From Apricaphanius iberus (lineage: Eukaryota; Chordata; Actinopteri; Cyprinodontiformes; Aphaniidae), in assembly GCA_028564705.1 (NCBI GenBank), contig JAPXFQ010001355.1, positions 1 to 64,000 on the forward strand: a DNA stretch of 64,000 bases, written 5' to 3'. The translations under genes and the position numbers were made by a program. The notes beneath the pieces were generated by a model, which saw nothing but the letters and a program-made list of their open reading frames with translations, was not told the DNA's origin and did not search any database. Of the stretch, positions 46,901 through 59,149 are shown one piece after another. How positions within the stretch are numbered: position 1 is the stretch's first letter; every line of letters starts with the position of its first letter.

Positions 46901-49900
46901 GGGGGAATGTTGAGCGTCATTTGACGGTCTCAAGGTACACGTGGTCAATGGTAAGAACTGCCACTTGTACTTATGGCTTTCTTAATAAGAAATGGGGGAA
47001 AACTGAAAAAGAAAATGTAAATCGCATTTTCAAAAATGAAAGAAGATTTTCTTTTTAGGGCATATTGCCTAGCCCAAGGTTGAAATATAAAAATAAGGGT
47101 ATAAATCTGATAAGACTTGGTGGTATTACGCTGATAGAATATAAACAAGCAGGGCAATTAATAGATTATAAACAAGCACGAGCAATTAAAGAGACATAAT
47201 AACTAATAATCAGTAAAAGCTAGGCTAGAAAGGTTAATCTTGAGCCTGCTCTTAAAAACATGAACGTTCTGTGCGGCCCTGAGGTCCTCCAGCAGCGTTT
47301 TCCAGAGGTGAGGGCCACGGTGCTGGAAAGATGTTTCGCCATGGTATGTATCTTTAAAAATGCAGGTTCCATCCATGTTACCATGAATTAAAAATCTGAC
47401 TTCTAACAACTCTATGTGTACAAATGTTCACGTTTGTGCGATTCTACAAAGTGTTAGAAGAAATTAACCATCTGCACTTTTAGACTCAAAATGTTATTGG
47501 TTAATGGTTAATCTCCACTAATATAGAGTTGTATCCCAAAAAATATAAACATTTTCAGTTTGAGTTGTTAGCTGCCACAGTCAGCTCAAACAGAAGGTTC
47601 AACTTGACTCTCAGTTGTGGCAGATGGCCGCTTGTACTGAGCCAGGTTCTGCTTCTGTTGGAGGTTTCTTCCTGTTAAAGAGGGGGTTTTCAATCTACAC
47701 TGTTGCCACATGCTTGCTCAGTATGACGGATTGCTTCGAAGTGAACGACACACCGACTATCTACTGTGGCTACATATTCATTCAGGTGGAGTGAATGTTG
47801 CATGTGAATTACTCGATGCAATCTGTTGGGTTACATTAGAACATTTTAAAACTGATTGGCACAATGAACTGAGGGATTAACAGGAATGCATTTTGCATTT
47901 AACTGAAATGATTTTTCTCGAAGAAAAGAAAAAATGTCTTCTCCTGCAGCGAACCCATTGGTTTTCTGAGGAGAGTCCGGGTTGTTCTCCTCCTTGTACT
48001 CTTGTTACTTCTGGTAGCGCCACTAGGGGTGCTATTTTTAGACAGAGGAGCCAGTAATATTATATCGGAGCAGTAGTACCATTATTTATTATGAAATATG
48101 AGCGGCCAAAATGTGAATTTTACATCTGTTACATCCCAATGGCTTGAGCATGTGTTTAAAGAGGAAGATGCCCTTTAAGATGACACGTGTTGTATATTGC
48201 TTCCATAGAAATAAAATGAATTGAACTGAATTGAAATAGCTGTTAGCTTTCCAGAGCTCTGAGGATTTTGACCCTTTTCTACAAACAAACTCCTCCTAAA
48301 TAAAGGTAGGAAAACTATTACTAATAACAGCTTCACTAAACCTCACTTTAAACATTTTAACAACACCTACAGGTAAGTTATCCTCGTCTCGATAGCCAGC
48401 AAACACAGATCCAAAGCCTCCTTCTCCCAGCTGGTGCAGCTCAGTGTACTTTTCCTGGAATATGGCTAAACACATAAACATGTGTGAGTTTCATAAAGCA
48501 CCAAAATGAAATGTGTTCATTAAGGTTTCCTCAGATCTAATTCTGTCTTTTAATAAATTATTATTATTAGCAATCTATCAGTACTTCAACTCTGACCTCT
48601 TTGGAAATCCGCTCCTCCTTCCGTCTCCGTCCTCGTTGTCTTCTTCCTCCGCGGTGGTTCGGGAAGATCTTCCGCCTTCCTCTTCAGGTTCCTCTTCCGT
48701 ACATCTCCTCTTTCTGTACTATAAAGTACCATACAGGAGCTGCTGGACTCTAACAATGACAATAATCCATAGAAAAGACATGAGCATTTTAACATTTAGT
48801 CTCCTGACAGAGACAAAAGACTTAGAGTTACTCATTAAAGCACTAGGGATGCAACGGGACGGGATAAAATACCGGACCGTTCGGTACGCCCTGCACGGGA
48901 CAATCCGTCCTCCTGTACCGCGGGATTTCGGTACTGCCATAGATTTTGTGCTGGTAATTAGTTATTGTCGGCCCGACGTTACCAAACTGCGCTCCCAGAC
49001 ACAGGTGCAACAACCAGCGCGCTGTTCCCCGCTCCAGCAGCTGGTTGGCATAGAGACATGTCCTCCTCTCCTAAATGCGCGCATCACGGAGCACCGTGAG
49101 GAGCGAAAAGATGTACACAGGTCAGTATAGCTTTTTTCGGAAATCAGCCCTGGTGTGAGGTGCTGCTCAAATTTCTCCCGACTTGAGCGCTTTCCGCCCG
49201 GGCGGGCTCCAGCATTCAGGGGCGCTGGGTTGTGTTGTGTTCAGCTCCTCTTTGCGGTGCGCTGGAGCACGAAGCAAAGAGGAGCTGTGCTGCGCTCCAT
49301 TCATTGATGCACACACACAAATGACCTTTGAGTAGTGGGCACACGAAGAGTATTTATCTGCCACCTCTGTCAGTGTGGTCAGATGCGCTCTCGTTTAAAG
49401 AACAGGTTAAATACAGAAAACCTTCTGTTACTGCGGTCCTGTGTGTGATCCATAATCCCAGAGAGACATAGAGCTCGTTTATGTTGTATTCTCAGGGCTT
49501 TCACAAAAGCAGAATGTCACAGTTAGCTTAACCCGCCCACAGTTACAGGTGTGGGCAGGTTAAGTTAACTGTGACATTCTGCTTTTGTTCCCAAAAAAAT
49601 GAAATATATGTTTTAGGATTAAAAAAAGCAGTCTCTTTGTGCACAAAACATGTATCAAACTGTACCGTGGACCGTGGCCCAAGTACCGAGTTTCGGACCG
49701 TACCATGGGCTACCTGTACCGTTGCACCCCTATAAAGCACTCATAATCATTATTTTTCTTATTTTTCCAAGTTACAACTGCAAAGTTTAGAGTATTTTAT
49801 TTAGATTCCAACAGGGTTCAACCTAAGGTAGAGGATTATTTTTGAAGCGGTAAGTATGGATTTATAAATCTGGAAAGTTGTAGAATGCAACTGCATTTAG

Positions 49901-51479
49901 CCACCCTCTCCTTGTAAAACCACATTTTGCTGCAGTTTCACAGGCAAATCTTATGCAGTACACAACTCGACCAGCTTTTTATATCAAGAGAGTAAAACAT
50001 ATTCTCATTCTTCTTGATTAGGGTTGATGTAGAGTATCTGTTAAAGTGAATTTCCAAGTCTTGCAACATATTCTCAATGCAATTTTGGTTAGGACTCTGA
50101 ATGGGCCATTGGGTGACATTTCAGAGCAATGTGTAGTATTTTCAGTCACACATACGGTCTTTTGCATGTAGCCTAAATATTAAATATTACACTTCTAGTA
50201 TTTTTCTTTTACATTTCCTGTGTGGGAGTGTGATACTTAGAATTGATGACTAATTAGAATATTCCGGAATTCTTTATAGAACACTTCTGAACTCCAACAG
50301 GACCTGGAGCCTTTTTATACAGTATAATACTTCAACATTTGCTATGCCCACCAAAAGGACTTGTGGCAAACTTTAAACAAGGTTTCTTCTGTCTTTCTCT
50401 AAGAAGCATCAGAGGCCTTCAAACAACAGCGGAATATAAACTGACATTTATTTACACAGAGGTGGACTCGTTTTATATTTCTGAGGCTAATTGTTGCATT
50501 TTTATTTCGTTTATCGTAGTAAAATGAATACAAGGGAATGCTGCACTTTCCAAAGATAACCTTGTATCCCTTTCTTTCCACTTCAAAATTATAAACTACT
50601 TTATGTAATTAACTTTGCTCTATCACATAATGTCAATCATATTAACAGTAGTTTCACAAAACCAACCAACCTGTGCTGTTGTCCTCTGAGGAGGAAGGAG
50701 GCTCTTTGGTTAGGAACTTCTCCAGCGGTCCCTTCTTCTTCCTCTTGGCCGGCGGTGAAGGTCCCTCTCCATCCTGGGTCATCTTCCTCTTGGGTCTCCT
50801 GATGGTCCTGATCTGTTCCTGGCAGCTTGTGGAGGATGCAGCCATCTCAGACTCCCTGGTCCTTTTTGTGGGGGTTTCATCTTCAACTCTCTTTCTCTTC
50901 CTCAGTCTGCTGTCCCAAACAGACTCTGCACGCTGTGGCGTCCTGCTGTTGTTGCTCCCTAAAGTGAAAGAATTTGTCAAATATTTAGTATCCTGGATAA
51001 TATAAAATATTTTTTATCTGATCGTGACTTTTTTTTAACACAAATTGTTCAACTTTTTCAACAATGTACATCTCTTAACTAGAGATGTACATTCATATTT
51101 TTTTTAATCTAATTCATTTTTTATAACAAGTAGAGAAGAAAATAAAACCTGTTTTCCAATTTATTAATATGTTTTGTGTAGTTAGAAGTATAGGCATTGG
51201 TACTCTGTATCAGCAAGCACTCAGATCCAGAAATCAGTACTGTATCGATATAAGAAAAGTAGTATCATTGCATCTCTACTCTTAACTATACATTAAAACA
51301 CAACTATAAGATGAATGTTACTCCACAGTTTGAGAAACATATTTTTTTATTCAACATTATTTTAAAAAAACTAAAACTTGAACCTTTTTTGTACATTTCA
51401 AAATAAACTGATGAACTCAGTTACCTTCTTTATTCCTGGGGGCTGGAGCTTTAAACATTGGTTTTGAATCTTGGTCCAT
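43956..51479 (-). CDS. PIM-family serine/threonine protein kinase, eight exons, 380 residues
   Basis: Exons, from the 5' end: 51479-51425, 50958-50671, 48465-48371, 45261-45214, 45124-44909, 44602-44425, 44325-44155 and 44047-43956. Every intron is GT...AG and all phases agree, giving 1143 coding bases. Residues 1-115 are Lys/Arg/Ser-rich (RKRKRVEDETPTKRTRE) and could hold a nuclear signal. The kinase domain follows: ELHQLGEGGFGSVFAG (ATP loop), VAIKHIPKD (ATP lysine), a hinge with VMERP, FHRDIKAENILI (catalytic loop), CLIDFGLS (metal-binding Asp), TRDHVPPEF with TVWQLGVVLFEIL, then CQDFLRRCLMKVPEERTNL and HPW at the end. The pattern matches PIM kinases, constitutively active Ser/Thr kinases that fish carry in large expanded families. 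Introns hold Tc1, hAT and other repeats; no coding base is damaged. Which paralogue this is cannot be told. Confidence 0.88.
44672..44820 (+). repeat. Tc1-like element end fragment
   Basis: TACAGTGCCCTGTAAA, ACATTCTGTTACAATGAACC and GATAGGGATATGTGATAGAT match the decayed left end of a very common fish Tc1-like element. It lies in intron 5 of the kinase gene. Confidence 0.6.
46451..47415. repeat. Dispersed repeat split by a probable hAT MITE
   Basis: 46451-46557 (AATCAATCAAACTTTATTTA...AAGTGCTTTACA) and 47085-47415 (CTGCGGCCCTGAGG-like, GTTTTCCAGAGGTG) are parts of a common fish repeat. Between them 46558-47083 starts TGGGCGGTATACC and ends GGCATATTGCCTAGCCCA, the style of a hAT MITE family; its 8-bp duplication is not clear. 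Confidence 0.45.
47595..48238 (+). repeat. Common teleost dispersed repeat (forward copy)
   Basis: GGAGGTTTCTTCCTGTTAAA, CTGTTGCCACATGCTTGCTC, GTGAATGTTGCATGTGAATT, CTCGATGCAATCTGTTGGGT and the end AAATAAAATGAATTGAACTG follow the order of a repeat found widely in teleosts. It lies in intron 3 of the kinase gene. Confidence 0.65.
48600..48725 (-). other. Unused exon-like segment in kinase intron 2
   Basis: The - strand reads KRKAEDLPEPPRRKKTTR in one frame and an acidic EEEPEEEGG-type run in another, between a tttatag acceptor and a GAG-gtcaga donor. Its composition resembles exon 2 of the kinase gene. Its phase does not fit between exons 2 and 3, so it may be a relic or an exon of another isoform. 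Confidence 0.35.
48844..49732. mobile_element. hAT-type non-autonomous element
   Basis: Ends TAGGGATGCAACG and CGTTGCACCCCTA are inverted. A perfect 8-bp duplication TAAAGCAC flanks them (48836-48843 and 49733-49740). GGACCGT, CGGTAC and GTACCG motifs cluster near both ends. The 889-bp interior, GC-rich in part, has no transposase. It sits in intron 2 of the kinase gene. Confidence 0.88.
49905..50125 (+). repeat. Tc1-like element internal fragment
   Basis: CCTTGTAAAACCACATTTTG, CTGCAGTTTCACAGGCAAAT, CAAGTCTTGCAACATATTCT and GGACTCTGAATGGGCCATT match, with mutations, the transposase-region text of fish Tc1-like elements in reverse sense. Confidence 0.55.
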
Positions 51480-52060
51480 CTTTGTTTTTCTTGATTTCTG
51501 TTTCGATCAGTTCACCTACAAATGACGGCAGTTGGAACTCTCAAAGCGTACTTGGTCTAAGATCTCTGACAGATTTCTGAGCTGAAATAGAATTCTGGGT
51601 TCTGACAAAACTGTGACATCAAAAAGAGATTTTATGGAATATGGTCACGCTTATTAAAATGTAGGTGATGTTGCTTAGCAGTAGGTTCTGCTCGAAACCT
51701 AACCTGTGGAAGACAGAAGATTTCACCAAAATCAAACAAAAACAATTTAATAAACCCAAGCATCAAAAGCTCTTCAAAAGCCTATCATAATATTACTGTT
51801 CATTATTCTTCCTGAAAATGAAGTGGCTTTTTGGAAGCCTAAAGATATACGATTATTCACAACATTTTGCAGATGCACGAGTCTTGTATGAAATTTATGC
51901 ATTTTAAGGTTTTTGTTAAAGTTGCAACAGAAGATGGCTCAACCAAGGTACAGGGTAATTCAAGGTGCTTTAAATTAATTAAACAATGAAAAGCATAGTT
52001 TAAACATTAGAGAAATTTAAAAAACAGGAATTAAGCATTAAACATACACAACATATGATG
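51480..52060. other. Region upstream of the kinase gene; no element identified
   Basis: It should contain the kinase promoter. I see no clear TATA box or CpG island. Confidence 0.4.
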
Positions 52061-52069
52061 GCAAATGGC

Positions 52070-52335
52070 CTGTACTTGTATATGGTTTATGTAGTCCAGA
52101 GGAACCCAAAGCTCTTAACACTACATTTAGTCATTCATCCATTCGAAAAGGAAAACTACAATATCTCCACCACTGCCCTGGGGCTTAGTGACAGAGGCAA
52201 GGCTTCCGAACAACTGTGTCCTCTGACCACGACCATCAGGCAAAGTAAGTGAAGTGTCACACAATGACGGGTGGAAGCAGGAAATAAACCTATCGGGTCA
52301 CAGGCCAACAACTCTACCACTGAGCTACAGTGTGA
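52070..52335. repeat. Abundant teleost dispersed repeat (second copy)
   Basis: Shares TATGTAGTCCAGAGGA, CACTACA, CTGCCCTGGGGC, GACAGAGGCAAGGCT and GTGAAGTGTC blocks with the family at 33280-33535. The region 52390-52700 next to it is another common repeat (TTCTAAACAAATGAGTTTTT, AAAGTCTGTTCCAGA). Confidence 0.6.
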
Positions 52336-52789
52336 ACGATAATTGAGTGTAAAAAAAAAACAGCAATTAAGCATGAAAACATATGATACATATTATGTTA
52401 ATCGCTTCCTCAAAGGCAGTTCTAAACAAATGAGTTTTTAGTTTTGATTTAAAGCGGCTCAGTGTTTCAGCAGCTTTTCAGTCATCAGAAAGTCTGTTCC
52501 AGATAAGGGGGAGCGTAGAAACTCAAAGCTGCTTCTCCATGTTTGGTTTTGTATCTAGGGATGTTTAGTAGACAAGATTTGGAGAACCTGAGTGGTCTGG
52601 GGGGGTGGGGGGGGGTAGGTACGGTAACAAAAGGTTTTCAACATATTTGAATGCTAAGCCATTCAATGATTTATAAACTAGTATGAGTATTTTGAAGTCT
52701 TTGTTAAAATCAAAAAAACATTTCTAGACGAGAATGCCCCAAGACCCCCTACATAATTTTAGTTGTCACCATTTTCACACCTTCGGAGT

Positions 52790-53148
52790 ATGCAGATATT
52801 CAGCACCAAAAAATCTTTTTTTAAACTCCAGCCAAAGCGTTTTCTCCATTTTCAGTGTCTCTGTGTATGGATGAATCTGGAGTTTTAAGTGCCGTAAAGT
52901 CACAGTCCACGACAGAAAATGCTCCAAAATAACTTTAGCGACATGTGTTTAGAAAAAGCATTTCTCCCCCAGAGCTGGGTTGGCATTAAATTATTTCTGA
53001 TCGCTTGTAAAGCTCTATCACTGCTGTATGTAGAAGTTAGAGAAGGTTACTCTGGGCCAATAGGATTTAGGAGAACTAATGCTCCGTACAGGTTTGCCAT
53101 GTCTATGAATGTGCATAAAAATGCATTTATCCAGTTATGTGTGGATAG

Positions 53149-53150
<2 letters not shown>
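52790..53150 (+). repeat. Dispersed repeat, partner of 39545-39985
   Basis: Carries the same ordered blocks as the copy at 39545. It is followed directly by an (AT)n tract at 53153-53207. Confidence 0.55.

Positions 53151-53152
<2 letters not shown>

Positions 53153-53207
<55 letters not shown>
53153..53207. repeat. (AT)n microsatellite
   Basis: About 27 AT units. Confidence 0.95.
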
Positions 53208-53212
<5 letters not shown>

Positions 53213-53439
53213 TTTAAAAAAATGTTATTTATTTTTTTAAACCCGGCTACGTGTGTACAAGGCCCAAGAAAAAAAATGGAGAGTTTTTGAAAGGGGGTGG
53301 GGCTGTGGTGGAATGGCAAAACCTGGCATTAAATTGTGGCCAAAAGTTTGGCTGTAGTTCCAGCTGCTCCAGAAAAGAAAACAAGCCGCTGGATTTTTTT
53401 TACACAAATGTAAATGATGCATACATGTCCATTCCAATA

Positions 53440-53740
53440 TGATCAGGATCTTGTTATTCCATGCTCAGAATATAAACCATTTGTTCAGAGGCAACCTGTG
53501 ACAAAGAGAACCATGAGAAAATTGTCATGTGAAGCTGAAGTAGCCCTGCAGAGTTGTTTGGAGACCACAAACTGGATGACTCTTTGCCAAGCACATGGAT
53601 GCCCCATCAATGCCAAGACTGAGTGTGTGACTGACTATATAAACTTCTGTGTAGACAACACATTTTCCATCAGAACAGTGAAATGCTTCTATAATAACCA
53701 ACCCTGGAAAAATACTGAGCTGAGCAGCTCAATGGGATTC
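53440..53740 (+). pseudogene. LINE ORF2 fragment (linker between endonuclease and reverse transcriptase)
   Basis: An open frame includes EVALQSCLETTNWMTLC, CVTDYINFCVDNTFSIRTVK and CFYNNQPW. This is the stretch before the reverse transcriptase in abundant fish LINEs of the L2/Rex1 type. The frame ends without reaching the polymerase. Confidence 0.65.
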
Positions 53741-53769
53741 TGCAGCACCTCTCTACCCTATGACTGACC

Positions 53770-56700
53770 AAACGGAACGTGTGGTGGAAGAAATCCTGCC
53801 TTGTTCCGGTATCAAGGAAAACTCACCCATTAGTCAGAAATGTCAATGGACCGATATGGCAAAATAACCAATAATCGAACCACTGCTATTACTGTGGTGA
53901 CCGCTCCCAGTCTGGGAGCCATAGGCTCTGCGCAAAGAAGAAATTTGAACATAAGCTGCAAGAAGTGGACCTTTTCTTTTTTGTCAACATGTCTAGGAAG
54001 GCTGAGTCATTGGCTTGTTCTAATAACAGCAGAAAACTCCCGATTTGGAAGAAAATGCTGTGCGAGATATACAGACCCTTACTTGACAAGGACTGTCCAT
54101 GTTGTTAACCGTATGGTTTACACAGTATTCCTGGGAGTCCCAAGGACCCAGGTGTTCCGACAAATGGAGAGAGAACATAAAGGATTTCATTCAAAATACA
54201 AACAGCACAAAGATTTCTCATCATGCCACAATAACTAGCATTCAGATTAGCACAGCTAACTTAACCTAGCTATCACAGCTGGCTAACGTTACCTACGTAA
54301 TGTTTACATTGTCCAACTGGGATCAGTTTCCATGCCAGTGTTTTACAACTTTCAGTGCAAGTTGACTCCTGTACATGGAAAATACTGTTGTCTGTTAAAG
54401 TCAGGCGTCGTAATAACAATTTATAAAGCAAAAAACTGAGGTTGCCCCAAATAAAAAAGCTGCTGTTACTCAGCTGCTTAGCTTAGCGTTAGATTTTTTT
54501 TAGGGCTTTAAATACAGTTCAGCCTCAATTGCTTTGTCAGAAACACCAGAAGAATCACATTGTAAACGTACGTGAAAATGACAGGAAATAACAAACATTA
54601 ATTTCTCACAATTCCGGTTAAAAACTAACAAAAAAGTGAAAAATATATATATTTTTTTTTTGCAATTAATCACCATACAAAATTTGAATTTGATATTTAT
54701 AACTGTAGATTAAAAACCAAAAACATACCTTACTTTTAATAATAGCATGTCAAAACATTGTTTGATAAAAAAATTATAATATATACATTATAAAATATTA
54801 TTGCAATTAATATTGATTAATACCCTTAGACTGTTCAATAAAACAATATATCTTTATAACAAATGTAAGCAATTATTATAGATGAAAAATATGTATAGGT
54901 TTTCAATTTTTAGTCTTGTCAGGAATAAAACACATTTACTATGAAAAAAGTATTATTATTTTTTTACAATTATGGAAATATGCCGTGTTCTATTGTAGTA
55001 CCCTAAAAAGACTCTATTTTTACAGTAATGTACACTAAAATATTTAAATTAAAAGTGTCTGTCATTAACCAAAACATCACTATCTTTAAAGATGTAAGAT
55101 GTGAAATCTTACAGTTAAAATCTTTTTTTTCTTTTTTTCCAGAATACTTTCTTCCAGGTGATTCCTAAGTACTATATAGGTTACTTCAAGCTGGTTGGTG
55201 ACAACATGTGGCTCAAGAGCTGTATATGGCCGAGACCTGATCTGTACTGAACCCTTAGCACAAATATCAAACCGTGGAAAACCTCAACTCTTACGTTTGC
55301 CTGCATTTGTGCCCATTTTGATGACAAACTGTGTCTGCTCTCACATTAAATGAAAATGTTAAAAGAAAAGTGTGGGACGCTTTGGGAATGCACTTTTAAA
55401 TACAGGCTTACAGATTTGTTTTGCTGCAAAATTTGGACCCAAAGGAGTTCTCTCGACCGCTGAAATCAACTGACGTATGTGTGGGTGAGCGTTTGATCGT
55501 TTGTAATTGTGGCTTTCAAAGAGAAGTGGACATGAACCAATGGTTTATTTAATGGTGTTTGAGGAGAAACAAAGCCGATTTTTCTTCTAAATGGTGCCAC
55601 TTAGACAACAGAATCAAAGGGATTATAGGATGAAAGGGACTGAATGCCTTTGTGACAAATTAAGCAACAAGCGTAAATACAGTGTTTACACATGTGTCTT
55701 TTCAGAGGACGGATGGCTCTTAAAAACACTCACTACACTGAAACACTGACACCCTTCATCAATTTTAATTAATTCAACTACTCTTCACACGAGTGACATA
55801 AATTCCAAATGGCAAACTAACTACAAAAAGTATACACTGCATCGAATACTGAATCAGTTTAAAGCAGAGAAATCTTTAAGAGCCAAACATATTTAGTAAA
55901 TCCCTAATCAAGAGGAATTTCAAGAGTACCTTCCTGTAGTTACAATGGCCGACAAGGGCGTTGCCATATATCCAGTTCATACCAGAAGTCTCAAGCGGAA
56001 GTTAGTCAAATTCCTGTCCAAGCTAAAAGAAAAATAAATAATTCTACATAATTGTATCGCTTTTTAACTCTATAACTGACTAGTTAATTAACTTCACAAG
56101 TTCATAGATTACTCTAAAACTCCCAGTGTAGGCCTACACTAGTCACTAAGTTGTAATGTTAACTTTTTATGGATATAACTGCTCCTATATGTTGAAATAA
56201 ATAGATGATCACTTTATGGTTTAGGCATAGGTTTTGGTTATGCTCTTCCAATGTTAGCATTAGCTATAAATCAACCAGGTTAGCCAAGCAGAGACTAGAA
56301 AGGCTTTATGTTTACATGGTTTCTGCTTGGGACTTCCCACATAGATTGGATATATGGCGGCACCCTTGTCATTACCCTGGTAGACTTGAATAAGTTAAAA
56401 TGATTGTCATCTACCCAAAAGTTTGTTTCTTATAGGAAATAAATTAGTAAAAGAGTATGAGAGAGAACTATGTAAAAGGGGTATTGGTTTAAAAAAAAAA
56501 ATTCAACATTATAAAGCATATACTGTATACAATTTTTTAAATAAAAAATGGTGTGTATATAATTATTTATGTTACCGTCACGAATTTAAAACGACCAAAA
56601 TCTTCTTACATTTTTAATCGGTTGTTTGTATCTCTCCATGGTTTTGTTCACTGAGAAACCGTTTACTTGTCCTTTATTAATTACAATTGGTCAATCTGAT

Positions 56701-56886
56701 TTGCAATCTGAGTTTTCCCCCATCCAGTACTCCGACAAACTTCCACCTCCCAAAACAGAAGAACGAAAAGGCATACAATCGTACGAGAGACAACAGGAAA
56801 ATGAGAACTAAAAAAACACACCAGGAACACCGACCTCCCCCCACCACCCCTCCAAGTTGTAATCGGAATTTTTTTAGATTTCTTGG
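53770..56886. other. No gene recognised
   Basis: 53840-54238 is open on the + strand for 132 codons, but I cannot match it to any family and it has no exon signals. The rest is AT-rich and non-repetitive to my eye. Confidence 0.45.
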
Positions 56887-56894
56887 CCGTGAAA

Positions 56895-57887
56895 CAGTGT
56901 TGCCAACTCCTCAGTAAGGAAAGTAGCTATTGGCTGTCCCAAAAGTCGCTAGAAGTCGCTAAATGACGTCATCGCCTAATTTGCATAATTGGCAATTTGC
57001 AAATAACTGTAACGGACGCTGTAGGAGAGAGGAATAACGTCGTGGGAGAGACAAAAGTGAGTAAAAAACACCCTAAATATGTTTAGAACTACAAATGTAC
57101 AAAAATAATTTCAACATTAACAACATTTAATGATTTTAATGCTTTGTCTAGATCCACATTACACACATCAGTTTTGTCCTGTATTGTTAAATGTTATAAC
57201 AGCAAATTTAATCAAAAGATTGTTCTGTAGGGTGAAATTGCTAGCTCTACAACCAACCCTCCTCCTTTATCCGGGCTTGGGACCGGCAAAGTGACCCAAA
57301 AGACACACTCTGGCAGAGTTACTTAGGTTTTTTTTTTTTTTTAGTTGTTTTTTTTTTAAAGTTGTGCTGAGCTAGCTAGCAAGATCTTATGTCACAGAGA
57401 GGTAGGCTACACACACAGTGGACGAGGTGAATAAGTGACTGAGCTGCTGAGGTTGTGTGAGTCAAATGCAGTGATTTATTTGTGTGACAGCGTCACAGCG
57501 AAGAAACGTTTACATTTAAATCCCGCTCTGCAAGCCAGCGGCGGCTTTCTTTTGCGCAAGCGCATTTCATTTGCAGTCCGGACGCCGAGTGGTGAGGGTC
57601 TCCTCTCTCTGCTCCGCCCATAGACTGTAGATGGGACTGCTGCGCAAGGCTACTGTGAGACTGGCCGCCTGTAAGTGCTTTGGGACGGGGGAGGGGCTCA
57701 CGTTGAGGACAGTAACTGCAGAACAATACGTGCTTCACGCCAGAGTCTCCAAAACACCAGATAAGTCTCCAATAACACCAGAAAAAGTCGCTAGATTTGT
57801 CGCTAGTCGCTTTTTTGAAAAAAAGTCGCTATAGGGGTCTGAAAAGTCGCTAAATCTAGCGACAAAGTCGCTAAGTTGGCAACACTG
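56895..57887. mobile_element. hAT-type non-autonomous element with GTCGCTA arrays
   Basis: Ends CAGTGTTGCCAACT and AGTTGGCAACACTG are inverted, with a perfect 8-bp duplication CCGTGAAA (56887-56894 and 57888-57895). AGTCGCTA or its near forms occur twice near the left end and about seven times in the last 110 bases. It is 993 bp long with no transposase. Confidence 0.9.
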
Positions 57888-57895
57888 CCGTGAAA

Positions 57896-59140
57896 CCTAC
57901 CTTTAGTAGGTGGAGTCACACGGATACCGTTATTATTTTTTTGATCAGGGTATATAATCACTTTTTTCTGTTCTCATTGCAGATATTAACCGAATATTTT
58001 TTTATAAAAATCAACCCATAGCTTTAGGAGTTAGGTTGCTAACTGACAACATAAGCTCCTTGCTGGAGGTAAAAAAAAATACTGAATGAGTTCTTTGATG
58101 TTGAGCGCTAATATACAATGCTAGGAAGTTATATTCCGAGGTTTTGTCCATACAAATCAATTCAGAATTTTTCACATTAAATCTTCATGTACACATTTTA
58201 GAGGGTTTGTTTTGGGGGTTTTCAACATTCTCCCATACGGGTAACATAAACTTAAATCCCACTGATTATGTTTCTAATGTGTGGGAAAGCCACTACATGA
58301 CTGAACAAGCAAGCTTGGAGCCATTTACTGGATGCAACAAAATACTTTACAAATATATAAGCATGAAAGGTAGTGTTTTTTTTTCTAAATCCCTTTCTCT
58401 CCTTTTCTCTGGCATTGGTTTGCATCCAGTCACAAGCTCCTTGTGTCTTGCTCTACATCTTGTTTCTTTTTCTGTTTTCCCTGGTTACCAAGCGTGCACA
58501 GTTTGAGATGAATGTCCCTGTTTCCCTCGGCAATGTGTTTCCCAGACAAAGGAAGTGAGAGTCAAGCACGAGCAGCTTGTTCACACAGATCTAAAGAGCG
58601 AGAAAAAAAAACTTGAATTCAAAGAAACTCACTTGGGTTTGCATACATACTATAATGAGTATGTTCTTACTGAATATGTCAAGAAACGGATGGAAAATTA
58701 CTCTGAAAATGGCATGTTTGGAATTGGACTGAATGAGCTCTTGAGGAGAAAAAGGGGGGTTGAACCTCCACAGCATTTGTATTCAAACCATTTAATTGCA
58801 TATTTCCATGTAAACATTTAATTTGCAATGCATTGAAATGCCGTGATATTTCATAGTGGGGCTCTGGTCTCAAAAGAAAATCTGTCATAGGTTAGATTCA
58901 AATAATTTTTTTTCACAACATCCACCAAATTTTGCTCTCAAAAGCAAAGCAAAGACACATTTATCACTTCCTCTTTTTGTTTATTTATTTTGGTGACATG
59001 ATGACAAACATGATATAGTTTAAGATCAAGTCTTGTCATATAATACTCATGATACTTTCAGAGGTGGATATTTTTGTTCATCACTTTGACCAAACAATCT
59101 GCTGATACTCTTTTTTTATTTTTTTTTACCAGTCACTTTT
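57896..59140. other. No gene recognised
   Basis: The open frame at 58555-58821 (88 codons) has no recognisable motif. Confidence 0.45.
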
Positions 59141-59149
59141 TTTTATTGT

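Noticed and set aside
52919..53319. Open frames on both strands crossing an (AT)n tract
   Set aside because: They join a dispersed repeat and a microsatellite; not coding.
53840..54238. 132-codon frame on the + strand
   Set aside because: No motif, repeat match or splice context that would support a gene.
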